A DNA stretch of 23,447 bases from an uncultured Chlorobiales bacterium (GCA_937959145.1 CALGMC010000019.1:1-23447), one strand, 5' to 3'. Shown: positions 7,206 through 14,889, counted from the first letter of the stretch. A program made the numbers and translations. The notes: generated from the letters alone by a model not told the origin.

Positions 7206-8777
7206 GTGCGTAAGGAAATTCAAATTTTGCAAGAAACCGCCGCCGACCTGGCGCGCGAAGCAACCGCCTTGCTTAACGACCAAATCAACTTCTCGCTCGA
7301 AAAATTCACCGAAAAAGAACTCCGCGATTTTTTCAAAATCCTCATTCACGAAATTTGTCTTGACCTTTCCGAAGAAGTCTTCGAGCGCACTCGCAAAGCA
7401 CTTCTCAAACAGTCTGAATTTCTGCAAGACCTGCGTGTTGATGAACGCCTGCGCCTTATACTGACGCTCAAAAAAGTCCTGCTGAAAGCCTTAGCCTCAA
7501 TGAACATTTATACCTCTGCGACCGCCTTGCGCGTCTCGGAACTTATCGACGAAAGTTTGATGGAAGTCGCCTACAACTACGAAATCGAAGTGATGAAATC
7601 TGAGACAAGCGATGAACTCGTTGCCGATGAAATTGCCGACGAACTCTACAAAACGCGCCGCAAATTGGAGCGTCAAAAAAAGTTTATCAACTCGCTTTTA
7701 GAAAATTCGCCTGATGCGATTGCCTTGCTCGATGCGCGACGCAAAATCGTGATGTGGAACGCCTCCGCAAGCGAACTCTTCGGATACAAACAAGCGCAAC
7801 TCTTGGGCAAGGCTCTGGAAAAGCTTGCCGTCGAGGAAAGCCTCATTCGCTCCGTCTTGAAAGAAGCCGAAAAAAAAGGCAAAGTCTTCGGCGCGGAACT
7901 GCCGATGACGACGCAGGACCAGCAACAACTGCCCGTTTCCATGTCGGTCTCTGAAATTGAAAGCGCGTCGGAAAAGGAAGCCAATTTCCTCGTTGTCATG
8001 CGCGACGCCTCCGAAATGCGCAAGATGCGCGATAAAGTCATCGACGCCGAGCGGCTTTCAGCCATGGCGAAAATTGCGGGCGCGGTGGCGCACGAAGTCC
8101 GAAATCCGCTGAACTCCATCATGCTCAATCTCGATTTGCTTGAAGATGAGCTCCCGACACGCGCCAGCGAACGGCTCACCAAACAGCTCGCCATTTTCCG
8201 AGAAGAAATCGAGAAACTCAACGCCATCGTAACGAACTACCTCTCGCTCTCGCGCCTGACGAAATCCGACTTCAAAGTCAAATCGCTTCAAACCGTGATC
8301 GATAACGCCATCGATCGCTACCGACAAAGCGCAACCGAGCAACTCAACGCAGACGGAAAATCCCTCATCATTCGCAAACACTACAATGCCGATAAAATCA
8401 TCTCGGCGATGATTGACGAAAACCAATTTTCCCGTGTGCTTCTGAATCTGATTCAAAATGCGATTGATGCTTCTTACAGAGAAAAAAACATCGAAATAGA
8501 GGTGATGCTGTCGGAAAGAGAAAATTCTGCAGTGATTGAAATTCACGACAATGGTGACGGCATTCCCGAAGACATACGCGAAAAGCTCTTCACGCCATTC
8601 TTCTCGACGAAATCAGGCGGAACAGGATTGGGGCTTTATATCGTGCGCGAAATTCTTGAAACGCATCGGGGTGAAATTGACTTGCGTAACCGCCCGACAG
8701 GCAAAGGCGCAGTGGTGAGGCTCACGCTTCCGCTTGCGGAGACTTCACGCGCAGAAAGCGTAATCAATGACGCCTAA
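7206..8777 (+). CDS. Cytoplasmic PAS-domain sensor histidine kinase
   Basis: No transmembrane helix is evident in this 523-residue product, so it should sense a cytoplasmic signal. Residues 1-155 are mostly helical and I do not recognise them as a named domain. A PAS domain follows at about 158-275 ('LLENSPDAIALLD', 'MWNASASELFGY'). HisKA has the phosphoacceptor His296 in 'AHEVRNPLNS', and the HATPase region has 'NLIQNAIDAS' (about 413-422), 'DNGDGIP' (about 448) and 'GTGLGLYIV' (about 470). The start is GTG at 7206: an in-frame stop lies immediately upstream at 7200 and an AGGGAAG Shine-Dalgarno at 7193-7199. No response regulator is adjacent, so it is an orphan within this window. The domain layout resembles NtrB/AtoS-like kinases, but that is only an analogy. 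Confidence 0.9.
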   Translation: MRKEIQILQETAADLAREATALLNDQINFSLEKFTEKELRDFFKILIHEICLDLSEEVFERTRKALLKQSEFLQDLRVDERLRLILTLKKVLLKALASMNIYTSATALRVSELIDESLMEVAYNYEIEVMKSETSDELVADEIADELYKTRRKLERQKKFINSLLENSPDAIALLDARRKIVMWNASASELFGYKQAQLLGKALEKLAVEESLIRSVLKEAEKKGKVFGAELPMTTQDQQQLPVSMSVSEIESASEKEANFLVVMRDASEMRKMRDKVIDAERLSAMAKIAGAVAHEVRNPLNSIMLNLDLLEDELPTRASERLTKQLAIFREEIEKLNAIVTNYLSLSRLTKSDFKVKSLQTVIDNAIDRYRQSATEQLNADGKSLIIRKHYNADKIISAMIDENQFSRVLLNLIQNAIDASYREKNIEIEVMLSERENSAVIEIHDNGDGIPEDIREKLFTPFFSTKSGGTGLGLYIVREILETHRGEIDLRNRPTGKGAVVRLTLPLAETSRAESVINDA

Positions 8778-8780
8778 AAA

Positions 8781-8806
8781 TCAATTCAGTTCATCAATTC
8801 AGTTCA
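8781..8806. repeat. Perfect 13-bp tandem duplication
   Basis: TCAATTCAGTTCA occurs at 8781-8793 and again at 8794-8806 with no gap. It sits between the convergent kinase and rhomboid genes and covers the rhomboid stop codon. It looks like a recent slippage or repair duplication. Confidence 0.9.
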
Positions 8807-9389
8807 AATAATAACCGATGAAGTTGGAAAGCGTATCGGGGTTGAAAAAGATGGTAATGCCAAGCCCTGCCAGCGCGCCCCACAAGTGCGCATTGTGGTT
8901 GATGTTGTCCAGGCCTTGTTTGGAAGCGTAGTAGGTATAAGCAAGATAGAGCACGGCGAAAATCGGTGCAGGAATTCCGATGGGCAAAAGAAACAGCGAG
9001 ATTGTGCTCGAGGGCGCGTGCAAAATGAAAGCGAACATCGCTCCTGAAATCGCACCTGACGCGCCAAGCGTGCGAAATGTAGGATTGCGCCACTCCATCA
9101 CCATATCAGGAATGGACGACGCAAGCAAACTGCCGAAATAAATCAAGAGGAAAAACTCTGCCCCGACAAGTTGCTCGAGTGGCACGGCGAAAAAATAAAA
9201 TGTAACCGCATTGAAAATCAGGTGAAGCCAATCGTTGTGCACAAAGCCGCTTGTCAGTAAGGTGTGATAGCGATTTTCGCGCACCACACGATATGGATGC
9301 AACAGCAAGGCTTCGCGAAAAGCAGGCTTCTCGAACGCAATAATGGAGAGCGCAAACATCACAAGCAGAATCAGAATCGCAACCGACAT
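8799..9389 (-). CDS. Rhomboid family intramembrane serine protease
   Basis: The 196-residue protein has about six hydrophobic helices. The catalytic Ser111 lies in 'GASGAISG' and the catalytic His168 in 'NAHLWGALAG'. The supporting 'HxxxN' pair (His56, Asn60) is in 'HNDWLHLIFN', as in GlpG. Rhomboids cleave membrane-spanning substrates within or next to the bilayer. The stop codon falls inside a 13-bp tandem duplication, and the C-terminus is only a few residues beyond the last helix. The gene begins 7 nt after the epimerase stop, so it is likely the second gene of a wecB-rhomboid transcript. Substrate is unknown. Confidence 0.93.
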   Translation of the reverse strand: MSVAILILLVMFALSIIAFEKPAFREALLLHPYRVVRENRYHTLLTSGFVHNDWLHLIFNAVTFYFFAVPLEQLVGAEFFLLIYFGSLLASSIPDMVMEWRNPTFRTLGASGAISGAMFAFILHAPSSTISLFLLPIGIPAPIFAVLYLAYTYYASKQGLDNINHNAHLWGALAGLGITIFFNPDTLSNFIGYYLN

Positions 9390-9396
9390 GATGTCC

Positions 9397-10503
9397 TTAA
9401 TTCCAAGATTTGAAAATCTCGTCTAACTGCGCCACGATGCGTTCAGCCGCTCTGCCGTCCCACTTTTCAGGAATCAATCCTTTTTTGACCTTGCCGCTTA
9501 GCACCTTCATTGCGGCATCAATCACTTCTGCTTCGTCAGTGCCGACGAGCAAGTTTGTGCCAACTTCAATCGTAATCGGTCGCTCCGTGTTTTCGCGCAT
9601 CGTTAGGCACGGCACTTGAAGCACGGTGGTTTCTTCCTGAACGCCGCCCGAATCCGTGAGAACGAGTTGAGCCTCCTTCATTAGTTTCAGAAACTCGATG
9701 TAGCCTTGTGGCTCAATGAGTTGAATGCCAATGCGATTAACAGTTTCCATCAAGCCGAATTGCTCGAGCATCTTTTTCGTACGCGGATGAATCGGAAAAA
9801 CGATTTTGGATTTTTTTGAAATCGCTTCGAAAATGCGCAAGATTTTTTCAAGGCTTGATTTTTCATCAACATTGCTCGGACGGTGAAGCGTTACGAGCGT
9901 GTAAGTTTTAGGCTTTAAGTTTAATTGTTCGAGAATGTTGGATTCGTTTGCCTTTTGAATGTGCGTTACGAGGCTATCAATCATCACATTTCCGACGAAA
10001 AACATTTTTTCATCAGGCACGCCCTCGTTAACCAAGTTGTGCAAGCCTGAAGGCTCACTGACAAAGAGCAAATCGGAAATAGAATCGGTAACCAATCGGT
10101 TGATTTCTTCGGGCATCGTGCGGTCATAACTGCGCAAGCCGGCTTCAACATGCGCCACAGGCACAAGCATTTTCGCCGCCACAATCGAACAAGCAAGCGT
10201 AGAATTAACATCGCCAACAACGATAACCATATCGGGCACTTCCTTTTGTAGAATCTTCTCGAATTCGACCATAATTTTTGCCGTTTGTTCAGCATGCGAG
10301 CCTGAACCAACGCCGAGATAAATATCAGGTTCAGGCATTGCTAACTCCTCAAAGAAAATTTTGGACATCTTCTCGTCGTAGTGTTGCCCCGTGTGAAGCA
10401 GAATCGGCTGGTAGCGTTTGGTAGCGGCAAGGGCTTTGTGAATCGGCGCGATTTTCATGAAGTTCGGGCGCGCCCCCGCAACAAGGATAATTTTTTTCAA
10501 CAT
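9397..10503 (-). CDS. wecB: UDP-N-acetylglucosamine 2-epimerase (non-hydrolysing)
   Basis: The enzyme interconverts UDP-GlcNAc and UDP-ManNAc, supplying ManNAc units for surface polysaccharides. Its 368-residue length is typical. Family residues are visible: 'GARPNFMK' (10-17), 'TGQHYDEKMS' (39-48), Asp98 in 'VVGDVNST', Glu120 in 'HVEAGLRSYD', the 'PEEINR' segment with Glu132/133, and His207 in 'TLHRPSNVDE'. The C-terminal 'LTDSGGVQEE' UDP-binding motif is intact. It heads a two-gene unit with rhomboid and is divergent from a sugar nucleotidyltransferase, which suits a role in nucleotide-sugar supply. A TATCTTTG promoter-like element lies about 29 nt upstream of its start. Confidence 0.95.
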   Translation of the reverse strand: MLKKIILVAGARPNFMKIAPIHKALAATKRYQPILLHTGQHYDEKMSKIFFEELAMPEPDIYLGVGSGSHAEQTAKIMVEFEKILQKEVPDMVIVVGDVNSTLACSIVAAKMLVPVAHVEAGLRSYDRTMPEEINRLVTDSISDLLFVSEPSGLHNLVNEGVPDEKMFFVGNVMIDSLVTHIQKANESNILEQLNLKPKTYTLVTLHRPSNVDEKSSLEKILRIFEAISKKSKIVFPIHPRTKKMLEQFGLMETVNRIGIQLIEPQGYIEFLKLMKEAQLVLTDSGGVQEETTVLQVPCLTMRENTERPITIEVGTNLLVGTDEAEVIDAAMKVLSGKVKKGLIPEKWDGRAAERIVAQLDEIFKSWN

Positions 10504-10531
10504 TCGTGAAGAAAGTGATTTGAAAGCGGCG

Positions 10532-10539
10532 CAAAGATA
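10532..10539 (-). promoter_or_regulatory. Candidate -7 element for wecB
   Basis: Read on the minus strand, TATCTTTG matches TAnnTTTG exactly and is followed by CG. It sits about 29 nt before the wecB start. No convincing -33 TTG is present, so only the proximal element is claimed. Confidence 0.5.
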
Positions 10540-10591
10540 CGATAATTTTTACACGATAGGCTTGCGCGTTTCAGTTTGAGAGGGTTTTGCC

Positions 10592-10599
10592 TAACTTCG
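10592..10599 (+). promoter_or_regulatory. Candidate -7 element for the sugar nucleotidyltransferase
   Basis: TAACTTCG (TAnnTTTG with one mismatch) lies about 44 nt before the start at 10643. A GTTTC at 10568-10572 stands 19 nt upstream as a weak distal element. The ten-base TAACTTCGCA is identical to that before purA. Confidence 0.42.
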
Positions 10600-10642
10600 C
10601 AATACTGCTGCACTTTTCTCAAACATTAAAACCACTTCACGA

Positions 10643-11617
10643 ATGAAAGCCATCATTCCTGTTGCAGGCGTCGGAAGTCGCTTGCGCCCTCATACTTACA
10701 CGCTTCCAAAAGTTCTGCTCAATGTTGCAGGCAAACCCATCATCGGACACATCATCGATAAAATCATTGAAGAAGGCATCAACGAAGCCATCGTTATCGT
10801 GGGCTACTTGGGCGATATGATTGAAGAGTATCTGACCAAAAACTACGACATCAAATTCACCTTCATCGAGCAAGAAGAACGGCTTGGATTAGGACACGCG
10901 ATTTACATGACCAAATCGCATCTCGATAGCGAGCCTGTGTTTATCATTCTTGGTGATACAGTTTTCGAAGTGGATTTAAGCGGTGTATTCAAGCGTGAAC
11001 ACTCTGCGCTCGGCGTTAAAGAAGTCGAAGACCCGCGCCGATTCGGTGTCGCCGAAGTCCACGACGGATTCATCACCAAACTTGTTGAGAAACCTGAAAA
11101 CCCGCAATCCAACTTGGCGGTCGTGGGATTGTATTACATCAAATCGCCGCAACTGTTGCTCTCCTGCCTCGAGCATAACATCACGCACAACATTCGCACC
11201 AAAGGCGAGTTTCAACTCACCGACGCTCTGCAAATGATGATTGACAACGGCGAAAAGTTTTCAACCTTTCCCGTCGAGGGCTGGTATGATTGCGGCAAAC
11301 CTGAAACCCTGCTCTACACCAACGAAAAACTGCTTAAATCAAAATCGCGCTACAAAGAAATTTTCGGCTGTGTTATTAACCCGCCTGTCTTCATCGCCGA
11401 AGATGCCGAGATTGAAAATTCTATCATCGGACCGTTTGCGACGATTGGTTCAAAAGCCGTTGTGAAAGATTCAATGATTCAACGCTCGATTATCGGTGAG
11501 CGCGCGAAAGTTTCAGCGATGTTGCTCAAAGAATCTATCGTGGGAAACAATGCGCGCATTGAAGGCAATTTCCGCAGAATCAATCTCGGCGATTCATCGG
11601 AAGTGGATTTTCGCTGA
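10643..11617 (+). CDS. Sugar-1-phosphate nucleotidyltransferase with hexapeptide-repeat tail
   Basis: The 324-residue protein starts with the NTP-transferase signature 'AGVGSRLRPHTYTLPKVLL' (about residues 9-26, Lys23 contacting the nucleotide). The metal site Asp105 is in 'IILGDTVF'. A glucose-1-phosphate thymidylyl/uridylyltransferase-like core runs to about residue 240. The last 80 residues carry hexapeptide-type repeats ('AEDAEIENSIIGPFATIGS', 'SIIGERAKV', 'SIVGNNARIEG'), forming a left-handed beta-helix. The family includes RmlA, GalU-like and archaeal bifunctional enzymes, and the exact sugar and nucleotide cannot be read. It is divergent from wecB, which also handles nucleotide sugars. 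Confidence 0.9.
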   Translation: MKAIIPVAGVGSRLRPHTYTLPKVLLNVAGKPIIGHIIDKIIEEGINEAIVIVGYLGDMIEEYLTKNYDIKFTFIEQEERLGLGHAIYMTKSHLDSEPVFIILGDTVFEVDLSGVFKREHSALGVKEVEDPRRFGVAEVHDGFITKLVEKPENPQSNLAVVGLYYIKSPQLLLSCLEHNITHNIRTKGEFQLTDALQMMIDNGEKFSTFPVEGWYDCGKPETLLYTNEKLLKSKSRYKEIFGCVINPPVFIAEDAEIENSIIGPFATIGSKAVVKDSMIQRSIIGERAKVSAMLLKESIVGNNARIEGNFRRINLGDSSEVDFR

Positions 11618-11634
11618 GCCAATTTTGCTCAAGC

Positions 11635-12375
11635 CTACCAAGGCAATTCTTTTCCCAAGTGAATGTATCTGCCGTGTGGTGCATTGCCGTTAGCGAGGGC
11701 AAGGTCGAGGGTGGTTTTCGCGCCGTCCTCGACGCTCATCGGTGCGGCGTCTGTTCCCATATCCGTTTTTACCCAGCCCGGATGCGCTGAATTGACGCGA
11801 ATCGGCGTGTCTTTGAGCGTATAGGCGAGGTGAATCGTGTACATATTCAGTGCGGCTTTTGAAGCGTTGTAAGCAAAGGTTTTCGTCGAGTAAATCGGAG
11901 ACGATGGGTCGTCGTGCAAAGCGAGCGAGCCAAGAATGCTGGTCAGATTGATAATGCGCCCCGCCTCACTTTTTCTAATCAGCGGCAAGAGCATGTTGGT
12001 CAGTTCAACTAATCCAAAGAAATTAACCTCGAAGGTTTCGCGCAAGACATCGGGCGAAATGGTCGTCGTGGTGTTCTGCGACCAAGTCGGGTCTTCGATT
12101 TGAATTGCCGCATTATTGACGAGAATATCGAGCCGACCATCTTGACGCTCGATGAACTCTTTGACCTCAACAAGGTGCTCTCGTTTTGTCATATCTAAAA
12201 GCAAGAAGGTAACATCAAGCCCTTTGGATTGCAGGGTTTTCATGGCTTGAATGCCGCGTTTGCTATCGCGCGCGCCCATATAAACCTTCACGCCCCGTTC
12301 GGCTAACTGACGCGAGGTTTCAAATCCGATGCCTTTGTTCGCTCCCGTTACGAGTGCAATTTTTTGTGATGACAT
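11635..12375 (-). CDS. Short-chain dehydrogenase/reductase (carbonyl-reductase-like)
   Basis: This 246-residue classical SDR has the cofactor motif 'TGANKGIG' at 10-17 and 'NNAA' at 87-90. The catalytic tetrad is Asn118, Ser146, Tyr169 and Lys173 ('YNASK'). The Arg at residue 36 after the second strand ('GARD') suggests NADP preference. The closest general likeness is to the carbonyl reductase group, whose members reduce diverse carbonyl compounds; the natural substrate is unknown. The gene is convergent with the nucleotidyltransferase, with only 17 bp between stop codons. A TAAATTTG promoter-like element lies about 48 nt upstream. Confidence 0.92.
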   Translation of the reverse strand: MSSQKIALVTGANKGIGFETSRQLAERGVKVYMGARDSKRGIQAMKTLQSKGLDVTFLLLDMTKREHLVEVKEFIERQDGRLDILVNNAAIQIEDPTWSQNTTTTISPDVLRETFEVNFFGLVELTNMLLPLIRKSEAGRIINLTSILGSLALHDDPSSPIYSTKTFAYNASKAALNMYTIHLAYTLKDTPIRVNSAHPGWVKTDMGTDAAPMSVEDGAKTTLDLALANGNAPHGRYIHLGKELPW

Positions 12376-12422
12376 GTTGAATGAAGTTTAAGTATTGAGA
12401 TGAACTCTTGATTGAAAGCGCG

Positions 12423-12430
12423 CAAATTTA
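12423..12430 (-). promoter_or_regulatory. Candidate -7 element for the SDR gene
   Basis: Minus-strand TAAATTTG is an exact TAnnTTTG match followed by CG, as before wecB and tRNA-Val. It lies about 48 nt before the SDR start. No clear -33 TTG is seen. Confidence 0.45.
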
Positions 12431-12474
12431 CATTGCGTTGTGGGCTTTTCTTGCGTGTTTTTCAGACTTATGAA

Positions 12475-12535
12475 AAGTTTTGAAACTTCAATTTAATTTG
12501 GTAGTATAATGCTATCAATTTAATATCAAATTAAA
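12475..12535 (+). promoter_or_regulatory. Repeat-rich promoter/operator region of the SPFH-RHH-DUF1648 unit
   Basis: TTGAAA at 12480-12485 and TATAAT at 12505-12510 (19-nt spacer) form a candidate promoter about 37 nt before the SPFH start. Around it lie a 6-bp-arm palindrome AAGTTT-TG-AAACTT (12475-12488), an exact 9-bp inverted repeat TTTAATTTG (12492-12500) / CAAATTAAA (12527-12535), and a direct repeat CAATTTAAT (12489-12497 and 12516-12524). The TATAAT sits inside the outer inverted repeat, as expected for a repressor operator. Binding by the RHH protein encoded downstream is inference. Confidence 0.55.
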
Positions 12536-12546
12536 ACTCACTGAAA

Positions 12547-13428
12547 ATGGAAAAAACATATTCGCAATACACGCATCAAGAGAAGCCCTTTGTGCCGATG
12601 TCGGGCTACGGCATTTTGGCGGTGGCGATGCTCATGCTCGGCGCAATCGTGTTCTTGTTTGTCTTTCGCCAAATTTTTCTTGGCGTTGCAGTGTCTTTGG
12701 TATGGGGAGTGCTCGTGTCGGGCTTCTTTGTCGTTAATCCAAATGAGTCGAGGGTGATAACACTCTTTGGCTCATACATCGGCACGGTGAAAGCCAACGG
12801 GTTTTGGTGGGCGAATCCCTTTTTCGCGAAGAAAGAAATTTCGCTTCGTGCGCGGAATTTGAACGGAGAGAAGCTCAAGGTCAATGACAAAGTCGGCAAT
12901 CCGATTGAGATTGCGGCGGTGATTGTCTGGCAAGTTGAAGAAACCGCGCGTGCGGCGTTTGAAGTCGACAATTATGTCAATTTCGTGAGTGTGCAAAGCG
13001 AAGCGGCAGTGCGAAACCTCGCAAGTTCCTGCCCTTACGACAATTTCAGCGAAACCGAGCCTAATGAAATCACCCTGCGAGGCGGCGCGGAAAAAGTCAA
13101 TAAGATGTTGGAAGATGAACTTTCGGCGCGGCTTGAACGAGCGGGTGTAAAAGTCATTGAGGCGCGAATTAGCCATCTTGCTTACGCGCCTGAAATCGCA
13201 AGTGCCATGCTTCAACGCCAACAAGCCTCCGCCGTGATTGCGGCGCGCAAACTCATCGTTGAAGGTGCGGTCGGAATGGTGGAAATGGCTCTTGAAAAAC
13301 TCTCTGAAAAAAATGTTGTTCAGTTAGACGAAGAGCGCAAAGCCACAATGGTAAGCAATCTGCTTGTGGTGCTGTGTAGCGATAAAAGCGCAAGCCCGGT
13401 CGTCAATACGGGCACGCTCTACAACTGA
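12547..13428 (+). CDS. SPFH domain protein of the RHH/SdpI-like operon type
   Basis: This 293-residue protein has two membrane helices near the N-terminus (about 20-40 and 44-62). An SPFH domain follows, with 'NPNESRVITLFGSYIGTVKANGFWWANPF' and 'VNDKVGNPIEIAAVIVWQV'. A helical segment (about 195-270) ends the domain. It is clearly different from the paraslipin at 434: shorter, with two N-terminal helices and without the long Ala/Glu coiled coil. It looks like the SPFH proteins that many bacteria encode immediately before a small Arc-like DNA-binding protein. SPFH rings organise membrane domains and are induced by envelope stress in several bacteria. It is the first gene of a tight three-gene unit. 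No Shine-Dalgarno is seen at its ATG. Confidence 0.9.
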   Translation: MEKTYSQYTHQEKPFVPMSGYGILAVAMLMLGAIVFLFVFRQIFLGVAVSLVWGVLVSGFFVVNPNESRVITLFGSYIGTVKANGFWWANPFFAKKEISLRARNLNGEKLKVNDKVGNPIEIAAVIVWQVEETARAAFEVDNYVNFVSVQSEAAVRNLASSCPYDNFSETEPNEITLRGGAEKVNKMLEDELSARLERAGVKVIEARISHLAYAPEIASAMLQRQQASAVIAARKLIVEGAVGMVEMALEKLSEKNVVQLDEERKATMVSNLLVVLCSDKSASPVVNTGTLYN

Positions 13429-13449
13429 GCGCGTAAAATGTGTTGAGGA

Positions 13450-13638
13450 ATGGCAGAAAGTGAAAAATCAAAAAAAGCCTTTGTCTTGCGTCTCAATCCT
13501 GAGTTGCTCAAAGAGTTAGAGAAATGGGCGGCGGACGAATTTCGGAGCGTCAACGGGCAGATTGAATTTCTGCTCACGCGCGCCGTTAAAGAGCATCGCA
13601 ATAAAAATTTCAAAGACTCAAAGCAGGAAAAAAAATGA
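13450..13638 (+). CDS. Small Arc/ribbon-helix-helix-like DNA-binding protein
   Basis: The 62-residue product has the RHH shape: a basic N-terminal arm, one strand 'KAFVLRLNPELL' (about 9-20), helix 'LKELEKWAADEF', a 'RSVNGQIEFLLTRAVKEH' helix (about 37-52) and a Lys-rich tail. RHH proteins bind operators as dimers or tetramers with the strand in the major groove. The first gene of the unit ends 21 nt upstream and a GAGGA lies just before the ATG. Because it sits between a membrane scaffold and a DUF1648 protein, and a palindrome-rich promoter precedes the unit, autoregulation is the simplest guess. It is not accompanied by a recognisable toxin. Confidence 0.82.
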   Translation: MAESEKSKKAFVLRLNPELLKELEKWAADEFRSVNGQIEFLLTRAVKEHRNKNFKDSKQEKK

Positions 13639-13680
13639 AACGCTATGGCAGAGGCGCGTTCATAAAAGATTAAAAATACT

Positions 13681-14187
13681 ATGATGACAAATCTCAAAAT
13701 TTCATCGCTCGGCGTAGTGATGCTGTTGCTGACGCACTTCGGACTCATCGCCTACTTTTATCCAATCCTGCCCGAAAGCGTGCCGATGCACTTTGGTTCA
13801 AGCGGCAAGGCGACTTCGTTTTCTTCAAAGGAAAGTATGATTCTCTCGCATGTAGCGGTCATCGCCGTTCTGCTGGTAATTTTTGGAATTGTGGGCGCAC
13901 TTTTAAGAAGCGGAAAAGCAGTCTACTTCAATTTGCCCAATCGCGAGTATTGGTTTGCGCCTAAGCGCAAGGCGCAATCGTCAAATGAAGTGCTCTCGCT
14001 CTTGCTTTGGATTTTGTGCAGCGTGCTCATGTTGATGCTACTTGTGTTCCACTCGACGGCGGAGTCGGCAATGCAGGAGACGAACAAACTCGGTGCGGCG
14101 TTTTACATCGGGTTCGCGTTCTTCATACTCTTCGATATGTTTGTCCTGATTTATTTGATGGTGCGATTTTCAACCATTCCGAAGTGA
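13681..14187 (+). CDS. DUF1648 / SdpI-like membrane protein
   Basis: This 168-residue protein has four predicted membrane helices (about 7-28, 52-75, 103-126 and 136-160). The DUF1648 hallmark 'YPILPESVPMHFGSSGKATSFSSK' lies after the first helix. The same domain is found in SdpI of Bacillus subtilis, which confers immunity to the SdpC toxin and controls a repressor by sequestering it at the membrane. No SdpC- or SdpR-like gene is in this window. The gene starts 42 nt after the RHH gene and ends 19 bp from a convergent lipoprotein gene. Two ATG codons stand in tandem at 13681 and 13684; either may serve. Function as an immunity or sensing protein is inference. Confidence 0.85.
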   Translation: MMTNLKISSLGVVMLLLTHFGLIAYFYPILPESVPMHFGSSGKATSFSSKESMILSHVAVIAVLLVIFGIVGALLRSGKAVYFNLPNREYWFAPKRKAQSSNEVLSLLLWILCSVLMLMLLVFHSTAESAMQETNKLGAAFYIGFAFFILFDMFVLIYLMVRFSTIPK

Positions 14188-14206
14188 AATGCCAAAATAA
14201 GACTTG

Positions 14207-14746
14207 CTATTCAGACGGAAGCGGAATCGGATTCCAAAAATCAACCTCAATATCAATGCCGCGTGTAACTTGCCCTTCGCGAATTTCAACGGGCGTGCCA
14301 AGTGCCGAATTTCCGATGCGTCCGTAAAGCCCCACCACACGCCAATTCTCTCGCACGAAGACCGATGTAATCGTCGGCTCAGCGATAAACTGGGCGACAA
14401 TCAAATACTCATATCGCCGAACATTCCATCGCGCTTCATAAACGATGCTATCGGCACCGGCTTGATAGCGGTCGAAGAGCGAGAGCGTATCGCGGTTGTT
14501 GACGGCAGTAAAAAAATCGTTCGGAAAAACTTGTGGCGGCGTCGGGAATCCTGCCAAGAAAAGCAGTTGCACGCTATCGGCTGGTGCGCGATTCTTGAAT
14601 CGAATCACGCCTTGCATCGCGCTTCGGGTTTCAGGTATTGGCTCTAATCCGCCCGAACACGCGCCAAGAAGCGACACGGCAAAACACAAGAGAAGAAGTT
14701 GAAGACGCAAGCGAATGTGAATTGAAAGTTTGCAAAAGTCAAACAT
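14207..14746 (-). CDS. Lipoprotein of unknown function
   Basis: I do not recognise a family beyond the secretion signal. The 179-residue product begins with a basic stretch and a hydrophobic segment ending in the lipobox 'LLGAC' with Cys30. This predicts export and acylation. The mature part is largely beta-strand in character ('MQGVIRFKNRAPADSVQLLFLAG', 'RRYEYLIVAQFI') with no catalytic pattern. Its first strands loosely recall a carboxypeptidase-regulatory-like fold, but this is weak. It is divergent from a second, larger lipoprotein across 143 bp, which suggests shared control. Coding is supported by the lipobox and intact length. Confidence 0.75.
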   Translation of the reverse strand: MFDFCKLSIHIRLRLQLLLLCFAVSLLGACSGGLEPIPETRSAMQGVIRFKNRAPADSVQLLFLAGFPTPPQVFPNDFFTAVNNRDTLSLFDRYQAGADSIVYEARWNVRRYEYLIVAQFIAEPTITSVFVRENWRVVGLYGRIGNSALGTPVEIREGQVTRGIDIEVDFWNPIPLPSE

Positions 14747-14889
14747 ATCGGTTTTGATGATTCATTCCAACAAATGTCCTTACGCCTCGCTGTCACAATT
14801 CGAAAAAATGGGTTTGGAATGGGCTTTCATGCCGCCGATTTTTGCTCCCACTGTTGCGCTTTTATCAACATACCATAACACCAACGAGA

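Noticed and set aside
7673..8227. 184-codon minus-strand open frame
   Set aside because: It is antisense to the PAS/HisKA region of the kinase, and its Ser/Arg-rich composition is typical of shadow frames.
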